Notes: a model not told the origin generated them from the letters alone. Numbered from the stretch's first letter, positions 35,749 through 44,496 are shown. The stretch is DNA of 64,000 nucleotides from JAAYJT01 sp037446395 (GCA_037446395.1 JBBIIP010000016.1:5205-69204); one strand, 5' to 3'. A program made the numbers and translations.

Positions 35749-36636
35749 TCACTTGAGCAAAACACTGCTGATGTGTTTCAGCTCATCATCGGAGCGAAAA
35801 GTAATAACGATGCTGCCTTTCCCTTTAGTATTCCTTTTGACCTCAACCGCGGTGCCAAAATGCTGATCGAGTGCTTGTTTAAGAGTTTGTAACACTTCGG
35901 GGAGAGAATTCGGATGGTTTTGGGCTTTCTGGATGTGTGGTCGGTTTATTGTGCGCACGACATCTTCGGTTTGTCTTACCGAAAGATCCTTTTTAAGTAT
36001 TTGGGTCAAAATAGAAATTTGTGCTTGTTCACCATCTACATTTATAAGCGCCCTGGCATGGCCCATCGAGATGGCATTGTCGCGCAGGGCTACCTGAACT
36101 GCAGCCGGAAGTTTCAGCAGCCGAATATAGTTGGCAATGGTTGAGCGATTTTTCCCTACTCGATCGCTTAGTTGCTCCTGTGTGAGACTGCATTCTTCGA
36201 TAAGGCGATTGAAACTAATGGCAATGGCCAGTGGGTTGAGCTCTTGTCGCTGAATATTTTCAACCAGGGCCATTTCGAGCATTTGCTGGTCGTTGGCCAC
36301 ACGGATATAGGCCGGGAGTTTTAGCAACCCTGCCAGGGAAGCAGCGCGCAGGCGACGTTCGCCCGATATGAGCTGATAGCGGTCGTAGCCCATTTTGCGA
36401 ACCGTTACAGGTTGTATCAGTCCTTGTTCGGCAATACTCTCGGCCAACTCCCGGAGCGATTCCTCTTCTATAAAATCTCTGGGTTGAAAAGGGTTAGCCG
36501 AGATGTTGGCGATGGGTATTTCAGCGATGGCTCCAACCACGAATTCGCCCGAAATATCCCGGCTGGTAATGTCGGTTTCAGGACTTTGTAGAATAGCATC
36601 CAGCCCCCTGCCTAAGGCTCGCTTCTTAGAGTTCAT
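35749..36636 (-). CDS. parB: Chromosome partitioning protein ParB
   Basis: This 295-residue protein has the ParB/Srx nuclease-like domain (NPFQPRDFIEEESLRELAES, QLISGERRLRAASLAGL), the helix-turn-helix region (LTQEQLSDRVGKNRSTIANYIRLLKLP) and a short C-terminal dimerisation part. ParB is a CTP-dependent clamp loaded at parS sites near the origin. The start overlaps the end of parA by 11 bp. No convincing parS palindrome was seen near the genes. Confidence 0.95.
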   Translation of the reverse strand: MNSKKRALGRGLDAILQSPETDITSRDISGEFVVGAIAEIPIANISANPFQPRDFIEEESLRELAESIAEQGLIQPVTVRKMGYDRYQLISGERRLRAASLAGLLKLPAYIRVANDQQMLEMALVENIQRQELNPLAIAISFNRLIEECSLTQEQLSDRVGKNRSTIANYIRLLKLPAAVQVALRDNAISMGHARALINVDGEQAQISILTQILKKDLSVRQTEDVVRTINRPHIQKAQNHPNSLPEVLQTLKQALDQHFGTAVEVKRNTKGKGSIVITFRSDDELKHISSVLLK

Positions 36637-37441
36637 CTTCTATCTGGATTTGTTTTTCTGATTGTTTGACGGGTGTCATATCGTTTTTTTGCAGAATCTC
36701 ACGGGCAAGATTTAAGTAGTTGATTGCACCTGTGCTGTTTATGTCGTGAATGATTATGGTTTCTCCAAAACTAGGTGCTTCTCCTAATTTGATGTTTCGG
36801 TTGATGATTGTGTCGAAAACCATTTGCTGAAAATGGGTTTTGACTTCTTCAACCACCTGATTGGCCAGCCGAAGACGCGAATCATACATTGTAAGCAGAA
36901 TGCCTTCGATAGTCAACTCCGGATTAAGGCGTGACTGAACAATTTTAATTGTGTTTAACAGTTTTCCAAGACCTTCGAGCGCAAAATATTCGCATTGCAC
37001 CGGCACAATCACTGAGTCGGCTGCCGTGAGCGCGTTCACAGTAATCAACCCCAGCGAGGGCCCGCAATCAATGATGATAAAATCATAGCCGGCTTTCACC
37101 TGATTTGTAACCCGTTGCAACATTTTCTCGCGATTGGGCCGATTAATCATTTCAATTTCGGCGCCAACCAGGTCAATGTGGGCCGGAATTATATCAAGGT
37201 TGGGTGTTTCTGTATTTAGAATGATGTTGTTAGGATTGACCTCGTCAATAATGCACTCATAAATACTTGTTTTTATGTTTTTGGGGTTGAACCCAACCCC
37301 TGAAGTTGCATTGGCCTGTGGATCTGCATCAATCAACAATGTTCTGTATTCCAACACAGCAAGGCTTGCACCGAGGTTGATAGCGGTGGTGGTTTTGCCA
37401 ACACCTCCCTTCTGGTTAACGATCGTGATTACCTTTCCCAT
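36626..37441 (-). CDS. parA: Chromosome partitioning ATPase ParA (Soj)
   Basis: This 271-residue protein has the deviant Walker A motif NQKGGVGKTTTAINLGASLA from residue 8, the DADPQANAT motif near 39 and FIIIDCGPSLGLITVNAL near 115. It is the partner ATPase of ParB for origin segregation. The gene starts the long minus-strand run parA-parB-DUF5683-dapB-lepB-ftsK-lolA. Confidence 0.96.
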   Translation of the reverse strand: MGKVITIVNQKGGVGKTTTAINLGASLAVLEYRTLLIDADPQANATSGVGFNPKNIKTSIYECIIDEVNPNNIILNTETPNLDIIPAHIDLVGAEIEMINRPNREKMLQRVTNQVKAGYDFIIIDCGPSLGLITVNALTAADSVIVPVQCEYFALEGLGKLLNTIKIVQSRLNPELTIEGILLTMYDSRLRLANQVVEEVKTHFQQMVFDTIINRNIKLGEAPSFGETIIIHDINSTGAINYLNLAREILQKNDMTPVKQSEKQIQIEDEL

Positions 37442-37527
37442 ATCTTCTTATTTTGCGGCAGCAGTTTACAGCTTATCGTTGATAATTAATAATTTGCCTA
37501 AAGAATACATTGATTTGTCAACGTTTG

Positions 37528-37559
37528 CAAAACTAATAAAATAAGACAGTCGCCCGAAA
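37528..37559 (-). promoter_or_regulatory. Candidate promoter for the parA run
   Basis: On the minus strand TAGTTTTG (37535-37528) matches the -7 consensus TAnnTTTG, and TTTC, one base off TTTG, lies 20 bp further upstream (37559-37556). It is about 85 bp before the parA start. Confidence 0.4.
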
Positions 37560-37676
37560 CCATTCTTGTAATTGTTAAGAAAATTTGGCACTCGGGCAAC
37601 CGCGGGGCAGGCATGTATCCACATGTTTTTGATAAGAAAGATCCTTGCCTGGCTTCAGAAGAGAATCCAGCCCTGA

Positions 37677-38021
37677 TCAGGTTGCATCAGCCAGCGCATC
37701 GAAATCAAGGTCGCGGGTGTGATTTTTTTCTCCAAAATCTTCTTCTTCTTCAGGAGGAGCACTACCAGTTTCGACATACTGAATGACGGCTTTCAATCCC
37801 GACATGAACTTTTTGAAGTCTTCCTGATATAAAAACAACTTATGTTTTTCGTAGAAAAACTTCCCTTGCTCATTGTCGAATCGCCTTTTGCTCTCAGTGA
37901 TTGTAAGATAAAGTTCGTCAGATTTGGTTGATTTAACATCAAAGAAATAGGTCCTCTTTCCTGCGCGCACGGCCCTGGAATATATTTCTTCTCGCTTTTC
38001 ACTGTTGTCCAACTCTTCCAT
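37677..38021 (-). CDS. DUF3276 (PUR-alpha-like) nucleic-acid-binding protein
   Basis: This 114-residue protein shows the PUR-repeat pattern (YSRAVRAGKRTYFFDVKSTK, LYLTITESKRRF, FYEKHKLFLYQEDFKKFMSG) and an acidic C-terminal tail. DUF3276 proteins are single PUR-repeat proteins that bind DNA and RNA, related to Borrelia BpuR; their role in Bacteroidota is unclear. The gene faces away from nusB and has its own consensus -7 element. Confidence 0.88.
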   Translation of the reverse strand: MEELDNSEKREEIYSRAVRAGKRTYFFDVKSTKSDELYLTITESKRRFDNEQGKFFYEKHKLFLYQEDFKKFMSGLKAVIQYVETGSAPPEEEEDFGEKNHTRDLDFDALADAT

Positions 38022-38062
38022 ATTTTTTTGAAATTATTAAACTTGACCACTTAAGATATTGG

Positions 38063-38070
38063 CAAAGGTA
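38063..38070 (-). promoter_or_regulatory. -7 element (TACCTTTG) of the DUF3276 gene
   Basis: CAAAGGTA on the plus strand reads TACCTTTG on the minus strand, an exact TAnnTTTG match about 42 bp before the DUF3276 start. A TTTG lies 16 bp further upstream (38090-38087), closer than the usual 19-21 bp. Confidence 0.45.
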
Positions 38071-38151
38071 TAAATATTCTAATTATCAAAGAATGTGATG
38101 TTTTTATAGAAATTTTTCCAAACCCTCGCAAATCTTCTCAGCAGAAAAGTC

Positions 38152-38184
38152 TTTGTGTCGCTGTAAAATATTTCTCTACCTTTG
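38152..38184 (+). promoter_or_regulatory. Promoter of the nusB operon (TTTG, 21 bp, TACCTTTG)
   Basis: TTTG at 38152-38155 and TACCTTTG at 38177-38184, separated by 21 bp, match both boxes of the Bacteroidota housekeeping promoter. Transcription would begin near 38190, about 70 bp before the nusB start at 38259. Confidence 0.6.
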
Positions 38185-38258
38185 CGCCCGCATCAATATT
38201 TTTGTGGCAAAACCAAATTTGCCAATACGTGCTGATTTTTAAACAATTGTTATTTAAT

Positions 38259-39218
38259 ATGTTGAGTCGTCGGTTTATCAGGGTAAAAGTATTGCAGGCT
38301 TTATATGCATACTTCTTGGATGTTGATAACGACTTGCCTGCCGGAGAAAAGCTCTTAATAAAAAACATCCATCGAACCTTCGAATTATACATAAATGTTC
38401 TTTCGTTTCTTGTTGAACTGCATGATTTTTACCAAAAACGTGTTGAAGAAGCCATGCAAAAACACTTTCCATCCGACGAAGAACTCAACCCAAATACAAG
38501 GTTTATCAACAACAGAGCGATCAAAATATTAATTGACAGTCGCGATTTTCAAAAAAAATGCAGAGACTTCAAGCCAACCTGGTCCGACGAAACTGAAATG
38601 CTGAGAGTACTATACTTCGAACTGAAAGCAAGCAGCGATTATCAGGATTACATGAGCTCTCCTTTAAATACTTTTAATGAAGACCGGAATTTTTTAATAA
38701 AAATTGTTCAACACTTGCTTTTTCCTTCAGCGGCACTTCAGGGTTATTTCGAAGAAAAAAACATTTATTGGGCCGACGATTACGATACTGCCCTCACGTT
38801 GGTTATCTCGACCATCAAATCCCTAAGACAAGATCAGGATAACCTCACCCCGCTTCCAGATATGTTTGGCAATGCAGAAGATGAATCAGAAGACCTGATG
38901 TTTGCAAGGGATCTGTTCCGAAAAACCATCATTCATAGTGGGGAATTTTCAGAATATATTTCCTCTAAAGCCGAAAACTGGGAAATTGACAGAATTGCAC
39001 TCATTGATGTCATTCTACTCAAAATGGCTATTGCAGAACTACTTCATATGTCATCTATACCGATTAAGGTGACACTGAATGAATACATTGAGATCGCCAA
39101 GCAGTACAGTACCCCGAAAAGTAAAATTTTTATCAACGGAATTCTTGATAAACTTATCTTGCAATTCAATGAAAAGTCCTTACTGCATAAGTCGGGCCGG
39201 GGCCTTATTAACAATTGA
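38259..39218 (+). CDS. nusB: Transcription antitermination factor NusB (long form)
   Basis: This protein of about 319 residues starts MLSRRFIRVKVLQALYAYF, the typical Bacteroidota NusB N-terminus; the frame can be opened at a GTG 57 bp upstream but those residues are not conserved. The C-terminal NusB fold includes WEIDRIALIDVILLKMAIAE and IPIKVTLNEYIEIAKQYSTP with GILDKL. NusB pairs with S10 (NusE) in rRNA antitermination. It is more than twice the length of E. coli NusB owing to an N-terminal helical part, which is usual in the phylum. It heads nusB-DUF1573-yajC-ybbR-coaE. Confidence 0.92.
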   Translation: MLSRRFIRVKVLQALYAYFLDVDNDLPAGEKLLIKNIHRTFELYINVLSFLVELHDFYQKRVEEAMQKHFPSDEELNPNTRFINNRAIKILIDSRDFQKKCRDFKPTWSDETEMLRVLYFELKASSDYQDYMSSPLNTFNEDRNFLIKIVQHLLFPSAALQGYFEEKNIYWADDYDTALTLVISTIKSLRQDQDNLTPLPDMFGNAEDESEDLMFARDLFRKTIIHSGEFSEYISSKAENWEIDRIALIDVILLKMAIAELLHMSSIPIKVTLNEYIEIAKQYSTPKSKIFINGILDKLILQFNEKSLLHKSGRGLINN

Positions 39219-39294
39219 TTGTTATAGATCGGGATAGGCAGATAGGCCTGAATTTCATTCTAATTATTATTTTTGCAGAAAATATTTGCACGGA

Positions 39295-39777
39295 ATGATG
39301 TTCTACAAATGGATGATCATGCTTGTATGTACCATATTGATAATGTGGTTGATGCAAGCATGCGAAGGCAGAAAAAATAATGCCGGCGACATTCCGGCCA
39401 GCATCATTGCAAACCCAAACACAGCATCGGGGCAAGAAGTCACGAACGAATTGCCGGAAATTACTTTCGAAAAAGAACTTTATGATTTCGGGCGACTTAT
39501 CAACGGAGAAAAAGTTTCTTATTCTTTTAAATTTACCAATACAGGTAAGGGCCTATTATTGATATCAAATGTTTCAACGTCATGCGGTTGCACTGTTCCA
39601 AAGTATCCCACAAACCCTATAAAGCCGGGAGAACAGGGGGTAATATCTGTGGCATTCGATAGCAGCGGAAGAAGCGGGTTGCAAACTAAAACTGTGACAG
39701 TGATTTCAAACACGCAACCAAACACAAGGCTGCTTACTATTACGGCAAACATCGTGGCACCAGAAACAATGCAATAA
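39295..39777 (+). CDS. DUF1573 domain lipoprotein
   Basis: This protein of about 160 residues has a hydrophobic leader (MLVCTILIMWLMQAC) ending in a lipobox-like LMQAC, so it is probably lipid-anchored. One DUF1573 beta-sandwich follows: YDFGRLINGEKVSYSFKFTN, VSTSCGCTVPKYP and the conserved KPGEQGVISV. This family resembles the ASH/MSP folds; its function is not established. ATG at 39295 or 39298 is preferred over the TTG at 39286. It lies between nusB and yajC, as in many Bacteroidota. Confidence 0.88.
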   Translation: MMFYKWMIMLVCTILIMWLMQACEGRKNNAGDIPASIIANPNTASGQEVTNELPEITFEKELYDFGRLINGEKVSYSFKFTNTGKGLLLISNVSTSCGCTVPKYPTNPIKPGEQGVISVAFDSSGRSGLQTKTVTVISNTQPNTRLLTITANIVAPETMQ

Positions 39778-39817
39778 ACATAATCACTGAAAGTTTAAAC
39801 ACCTTAATACATAAATC

Positions 39818-40153
39818 ATGAACATTTTAAATTCTATTTTATTGATGGCGCCTGCTTCAAAAGATGGTGGCAGCGGAGGATTTGGTTCCCTTATTTTTCT
39901 TCTTCTAATCATTGTGATTTTCTATTTCTTCTTCATCCGCCCGCAGGTAAAGAAATCGAAAGAGCAAAAGAAATTCAGGGAAAATCTCAAGAAAGGAGAT
40001 AAAATTATAACAATTGGTGGTATCCATGGCAAAATCATCGAAGTTCAGGAAACAACATTTACAATCGAGGTCGAGGGCAATATGCGCCTTAAGATTGAAA
40101 AAAGTGCCGTAGCGATGGATGCAGCATCACAACTGCCTGCCGATACCAAGTAA
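39818..40153 (+). CDS. yajC: Preprotein translocase subunit YajC
   Basis: This 111-residue protein has one membrane segment (LIFLLLIIVIFYFFFIRPQ) followed by the YajC signature RPQVKKSKEQKKFRENLKKG and GDKIITIGGIHGKIIEV. It belongs to the SecDF-YajC accessory complex. It lies 40 bp after the DUF1573 gene. Confidence 0.95.
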   Translation: MNILNSILLMAPASKDGGSGGFGSLIFLLLIIVIFYFFFIRPQVKKSKEQKKFRENLKKGDKIITIGGIHGKIIEVQETTFTIEVEGNMRLKIEKSAVAMDAASQLPADTK

Positions 40154-40162
40154 AATTTATTT

Positions 40163-41170
40163 TTGAAATTGAAAACTGGCAACGAAAATAAACCAGCAGC
40201 CTTTAAAACTGCGGCCCAAAAGCTAAGAAGCCAGTTTCTTGTTTTTCTTTTTTTTCTCGCTGTTTCGGCCTCCATTTGGATGGTTCTGAAGCTCTCTGAT
40301 GAATTTACTAGCCCGGTTGTTTACCGATTAGATTATATAAATCAGCCGCGCGGAAAAATACTTATATCAGCAAGCGACACAACACTGACATTGGGATTGG
40401 GCATATCAGGATTTGAATTTATACGCTTTAAATTTTGGGAAAAAACGCCAAGGCTCATCATTGATCTTGCAAACCTGCCGTCTTTGGCTGACACCGGCAG
40501 CCTTACGACCAGGTTGCCCACGGGCTATCTGCTCAGGAAACTAAGCAGCCAAGGCATACAAAACGATGAAATCAGATTTGCATCTCCCGACACACTTATA
40601 CTGGAATTTGCACCCGTTTACAGGAAAAGGCTGCCTGTGGTTGCAGATATTTCCTATACGATTCGGCAGCAATTCAACCTGTATGAACCGCTCAGAATTA
40701 TTCCCGATAGTGTCGAAATTGCTGGTGTTTATAGCGACATAAAATTACTGGAATTAGTTACTACCAAACCTGCGGTGTTGCATGACATTTACCATGACCA
40801 AACACTGACTCTACCTATTCAAACTCCTCGAACCAATTATCCGGTAAGTATTTCGGTGAATGAGGTGGCGGCAGTTTTCAATGTCGAACAATATACTGAA
40901 GCCACAATAGATGTGCCTATAGAAATCAATTATCTAAAGCCGGAATACACCCTGAGAATTTTTCCAAACACAGTGAAAGTTACTTACCTGGTCGCACTTT
41001 CTGATTATAAACGAGTTGACCCGGCATTATTCCGGGCCGTAGTTCAGTATGGCGATGATAAATCTTTGTTGGCCTCAAGGCTGAAGATCGAAATTGCCTA
41101 TGCTCCGGATTATGTTGAAGTTACCAGGCTTGAGCCCGACAGGGTTGAATTCATCAGGATAAAAAACTAA
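40163..41170 (+). CDS. YbbR-like domain protein
   Basis: This 335-residue protein has one N-terminal membrane segment (FLVFLFFLAVSASIWMVLKL) followed by repeated YbbR-type beta domains, for example KRLPVVADISYTIRQQFNL with PDSVEIAGVYSDIKLL, and YTLRIFPNTVKVTYLV. In Firmicutes the YbbR protein CdaR regulates the di-AMP cyclase CdaA; no cyclase gene is adjacent here. The start appears to be TTG at 40163, since the next possible Met is inside the membrane segment. It is 9 bp after yajC and 7 bp before coaE. Confidence 0.82.
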   Translation: MKLKTGNENKPAAFKTAAQKLRSQFLVFLFFLAVSASIWMVLKLSDEFTSPVVYRLDYINQPRGKILISASDTTLTLGLGISGFEFIRFKFWEKTPRLIIDLANLPSLADTGSLTTRLPTGYLLRKLSSQGIQNDEIRFASPDTLILEFAPVYRKRLPVVADISYTIRQQFNLYEPLRIIPDSVEIAGVYSDIKLLELVTTKPAVLHDIYHDQTLTLPIQTPRTNYPVSISVNEVAAVFNVEQYTEATIDVPIEINYLKPEYTLRIFPNTVKVTYLVALSDYKRVDPALFRAVVQYGDDKSLLASRLKIEIAYAPDYVEVTRLEPDRVEFIRIKN

Positions 41171-41177
41171 GAATCAA

Positions 41178-41792
41178 ATGCTTAAAGTTGGCCTCACTGG
41201 CAATATTGGCAGCGGAAAAACGCTGATGGCCAACATTTTCGAAGCCCTGGGTGCGCCAGTATTCAATGCCGATGAACAAGCCAGGTGGCTGATGAACCAG
41301 GAACCAATAAAAGATCAGTTACGTTCAAAATTTGGTCAGGAAATATTCGACCTCCACGGAATGTTGAACCGTAAGGCATTGGCGGATATCATTTTTACCA
41401 ACCCGGCCGAAATGGATTATGTCAACGCGTTGGTTCATCCCGCTGTAATGGAACGGTTCCACGAATGGTGCAGCCAGGTTGCTACTCCCACGTTGGTAAT
41501 CTTTGAGGCAGCTATCCTGATAGAATCCGGCCTCTTCGAACAGTTTGATAAAATCATTCTTGTTTCGGCACCTTCAAACATACGCATGCAACGCATAGTC
41601 AGCCGCGACCAGGTGAAGCCCGAAAAGGTTCTATCAAGAATGCAAAATCAATGGCCTGAAGAAGATAAACTGGAGTATGCCGATTATATCGTCTGCAACG
41701 ATGGTTGTACACCTCTAATCGCACAATGCCTCAATATTCATTCAGGGTTGTTGGAATGGGTTTGTGGGTCGAAAGCGCGAGAAAAAGTGTAA
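41178..41792 (+). CDS. coaE: Dephospho-CoA kinase
   Basis: This 204-residue protein has a P-loop GLTGNIGSGKTLMANIF at its start, then GAPVFNADEQARWLM and VIFEAAILIESGLFEQFDKI, the CoaE signatures. It phosphorylates dephospho-CoA in the last step of CoA synthesis. It ends the nusB gene run. Confidence 0.95.
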   Translation: MLKVGLTGNIGSGKTLMANIFEALGAPVFNADEQARWLMNQEPIKDQLRSKFGQEIFDLHGMLNRKALADIIFTNPAEMDYVNALVHPAVMERFHEWCSQVATPTLVIFEAAILIESGLFEQFDKIILVSAPSNIRMQRIVSRDQVKPEKVLSRMQNQWPEEDKLEYADYIVCNDGCTPLIAQCLNIHSGLLEWVCGSKAREKV

Positions 41793-41827
41793 AACAAGAC
41801 TTAATGGTTCCCTAAAGCATAATAAAA

Positions 41828-41922
41828 AAGAGGCTGCCAAAGAAGAAATTTAAAATTCGAATCACCATGGAATGACAAATGTCTTTCACAAGCGATCAAT
41901 CTGTTCTTTATGGCTGCCTCTT
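41828..41922. repeat. Long imperfect inverted repeat, possible bidirectional terminator
   Basis: AAGAGGCTGCCA (41828-41839) pairs with TGGCTGCCTCTT (41911-41922) with one mismatch; the adjoining AAAGAA and TTCTTT extend the stem across a small bulge. The loop is about 60-70 bases. It lies between the convergent coaE and DUF4332 genes. It may act as a terminator or be a dispersed repeat. Confidence 0.5.
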
Positions 41923-41959
41923 GTCGAAGAAAAAGGATTTCTTCCGGTAGAGTTTAAAC

Positions 41960-42367
41960 TTAGTAAGTTACCACCGGAGGCAATTGCTTGGCTTGTTCGA
42001 TGAATTTTTCAACCATCTTCAAGGCCGGCACTGCTCGGGTGACTTTCTTTTCGGCCTGCACCTGAACCAGCTTTTCGTACAGGTTGGCTGCATTCCTGTT
42101 TCTGAGTTCTTTCACTGTATCCACACCTGCTGCTTCCAGCAGTTCAGAAAACTGTGGGCCGATGCCTTTTATTCTAAACAAATCGGCCATATTCACCCAC
42201 TCAAGAATTTTCCCTTCGTCAATCCCCGATTTTTCAGCAATTTCTTTTCGTCCGCCACGCGATGCGCCTTTTTCGAGTAAGCACTCCACAGTGGTAATGC
42301 CGGCAGCCTGAAGCTTTGCGCCATACACAGGGCCGATGCCTTCAATTTCAATCACTTTCTTTGCCAT
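41960..42367 (-). CDS. DUF4332 helix-hairpin-helix protein
   Basis: This 135-residue protein has two HhH-type units: IEGIGPVYGAKLQAAGITTV at residue 8 and IKGIGPQFSELLEAAGVDTV near 68, with a helical tail. This is the DUF4332 family, related to the helix-hairpin-helix DNA-binding folds seen in polymerase and ligase tails. A nucleic-acid-binding role is likely by fold, but the function is unknown. It is transcribed alone on the minus strand. Confidence 0.87.
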   Translation of the reverse strand: MAKKVIEIEGIGPVYGAKLQAAGITTVECLLEKGASRGGRKEIAEKSGIDEGKILEWVNMADLFRIKGIGPQFSELLEAAGVDTVKELRNRNAANLYEKLVQVQAEKKVTRAVPALKMVEKFIEQAKQLPPVVTY

Positions 42368-42581
42368 AATTTCAGATTTAGGTTAATACTAGGTTTTGCT
42401 TTTTTGTGAAAAAGAGAAACAAATATACGAACAAAGCTAAACATTTTTTTAATCAAAAAATAAAAGTTTTTAAGATGATTTCTTGCCCTTTTGTTGAACA
42501 ATATAAAAATAATAGTATACCGGTTTAAAATTATACCATTTGGGGGTTAAATATACGCTCGAAATCAAATTTCAGCCCAGA

Positions 42582-42612
42582 TTGATTTTGTTTTTATAAA
42601 TGAGTAATTTTG
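42582..42612 (+). promoter_or_regulatory. Promoter of the polysaccharide-locus regulator (TTG, 20 bp, TAATTTTG)
   Basis: TTG at 42582-42584 and TAATTTTG at 42605-42612 are separated by 20 bp, close to the Bacteroidota consensus. The start codon at 42639 follows about 26 bp after the -7 box. Confidence 0.5.
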
Positions 42613-42638
42613 TTGCTCATTTCGAATGGTGACCATCA

Positions 42639-43181
42639 ATGTTACAATCCATCATTACATCGAAGACCAGGATAAAACTTTTGCTCAAGTTTTTTTTAAA
42701 TAGCAGGAACACCAGCCATTTGAGAGACCTTGCATTGGAGTATGGCGAATCAACAAACGCCATCCGCCTTGAACTTAACCACCTCGAAAAAGCCCAGTTG
42801 CTTCTATCTGTGAAGCAAGGAAACAAGAAAGTGTTTCAGGCCAATACCATGCATCCGTTCTACGGGATTATTCACCAGCTATTAATGAAGCACACCGGCA
42901 TAGACCAGATCATTGATAACGTGGTGCGCAACCTACGTGGTGTGCAAAGTGCCTATGTGACGGGAAGCTTTGCCAAAGGCAATGACAATCCGGTGGTTGA
43001 TCTGCTCCTGTTGGGAAAAGATATTGAAATCAACTACCTGATTCACACGATCACGAAAGCCGAAATACTCATCCATCGAAAGATCCGCTACACATTGATT
43101 CATCCCGATGAGGCTGAAAAATATTTAAGCATGCATCCAGAAGCATTTCTGTTGTGGCAAGAAAATGAAATTCAGTTGTAA
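42639..43181 (+). CDS. Winged-helix regulator with degenerate nucleotidyltransferase-like domain
   Basis: This 180-residue protein has an ArsR-like winged helix at residues 1-70 (TSHLRDLALEYGESTNAIRL, LEKAQLLLSVKQGNKKVFQA), then a segment like the minimal nucleotidyltransferase fold with GSFAKGNDNPVVDLLLLG near 107. Canonical MNT enzymes read GSxARG followed by DxD; here only one Asp of the pair remains (VVDLLLLG), suggesting ligand binding or loss of catalysis. Similar proteins often precede capsule or O-antigen clusters in Bacteroidota. It sits at the border of the polysaccharide locus with its own promoter. It probably regulates that locus, which is inference from position. Confidence 0.75.
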   Translation: MLQSIITSKTRIKLLLKFFLNSRNTSHLRDLALEYGESTNAIRLELNHLEKAQLLLSVKQGNKKVFQANTMHPFYGIIHQLLMKHTGIDQIIDNVVRNLRGVQSAYVTGSFAKGNDNPVVDLLLLGKDIEINYLIHTITKAEILIHRKIRYTLIHPDEAEKYLSMHPEAFLLWQENEIQL

Positions 43182-43346
43182 AAAACTGATTATATGTATG
43201 ATAGTTTTCCTCATAGGTCTTGTATCTGGGACTGAAAGAGCGGAGCCATCAATAGGAGTAAGTAATTATAGACACAAAAAATCAATAAGAAAACTACAAG
43301 TGCGTTCGTGTTCAAGGCATTTAACAATTCTAAAATTACAAACACA

Positions 43347-44402
43347 ATGACGAAAACCGCCCTTATTTCAGGAATAACCGGCCAGGATGGAAGCTACCTT
43401 GCCGAACTGCTGCTCGAAAAAGGTTATACGGTTCATGGAATCATTCGCCGAAGCAGTTCTTTCAATACCTTCAGAATTGATCATTTGTTTGACAATCCGG
43501 AGGTGGGCAACCAACGCTTGTTTCTGCACTTTGGCGACCTTTCCGATTCGAGCAACATAAACCGGTTGGTCGAAAAAACCCAGCCCGACGAAATCTATAA
43601 CCTTGGAGCCCAAAGCCATGTGAAAGTAAGTTTTGAAGTTCCAGAATATACGGCCGAGGTGGACGGTTTGGGAACGCTACGGTTTCTGGATGCCATTAAA
43701 GAAACCGGAATAAAAACCAGGTTTTATCAGGCATCTACCTCCGAATTGTTTGGATTAGCACAGGAGGTTCCCCAAACAGAGAAAACGCCGTTCTACCCCC
43801 GCAGCCCCTATGCAGCAGCCAAGCTATACGCCTATTGGATTGTGGTGAATTATCGCGAGGCCTACAATCTTTTTGCAAGCAACGGAATTCTATTCAACCA
43901 CGAAAGCGAACGCCGCGGAAAAACATTTGTAACACGAAAAATAACCGTGGCTGTGGCAAAGATTCTCAATGGGCTGCAGGACCGCCTCCTTTTAGGAAAT
44001 CTGGATGCAAGGCGCGACTGGGGTTATGCTCCGGAATTCGTGGATGGCATGTGGCGCATGCTTCAGGTGGATGAGCCGGACGACTTTGTGTTGGCAACGA
44101 ACGAAACACATACGGTAAAAGAATTTGTTGAAGCGGCATTCGGTGTGATGGGCGAGGAGATTGTCTGGAAAGGCGAAGGAGTGGATGAAAAAGGCTTTCT
44201 GAAATCAAATGGCAAAGAAGTCGTGGCCATTGACCCGCGCTATTTCAGGCCAACCGAAGTAGAACTTCTCATTGGCGATTATACCAAAGCCAAAGAAAAA
44301 TTAGGCTGGCAACCCAAAACTACATTCAAAGACCTGGTCAGGATTATGGTTGAAGGAGATTTTAAAAAAGTGGTCGAGAAAGGCAAAACCTTGATAAAAT
44401 GA
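43347..44402 (+). CDS. gmd: GDP-mannose 4,6-dehydratase
   Basis: This protein of about 351 residues starts MTKTALISGITGQDGSYLAE, the GMD N-terminus; an ATG 39 bp upstream is open but not conserved. Other landmarks are IIRRSSSFNTFRIDHLF, YQASTSELFG and the YxxxK pair in SPYAAAKLYAYW, then FNHESERRGKTFVTRKI. It converts GDP-D-mannose to GDP-4-keto-6-deoxymannose and pairs with the fcl gene downstream to make GDP-L-fucose. Confidence 0.96.
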   Translation: MTKTALISGITGQDGSYLAELLLEKGYTVHGIIRRSSSFNTFRIDHLFDNPEVGNQRLFLHFGDLSDSSNINRLVEKTQPDEIYNLGAQSHVKVSFEVPEYTAEVDGLGTLRFLDAIKETGIKTRFYQASTSELFGLAQEVPQTEKTPFYPRSPYAAAKLYAYWIVVNYREAYNLFASNGILFNHESERRGKTFVTRKITVAVAKILNGLQDRLLLGNLDARRDWGYAPEFVDGMWRMLQVDEPDDFVLATNETHTVKEFVEAAFGVMGEEIVWKGEGVDEKGFLKSNGKEVVAIDPRYFRPTEVELLIGDYTKAKEKLGWQPKTTFKDLVRIMVEGDFKKVVEKGKTLIK

Positions 44403-44496
44403 TAATCACTGATCTATCGCAGTACGGCTTTTCAAAATTATTAAAATCGGTTGTTTAGTGCGATTTCGTCTTCTTTAATTAAATGATGGTGCAAAA

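Noticed and set aside
35749..37441. parS palindrome near parAB
   Set aside because: No TGTTTCACGTGAAACA-like 16-bp palindrome was seen in or around the genes; the CACGTG strings at 28757 and about 50835 match only half of the site.
43165..43350. 61-residue frame with a signal-peptide-like start
   Set aside because: It overlaps the end of the regulator gene and the start of gmd, and the sequence after the hydrophobic part is not protein-like.
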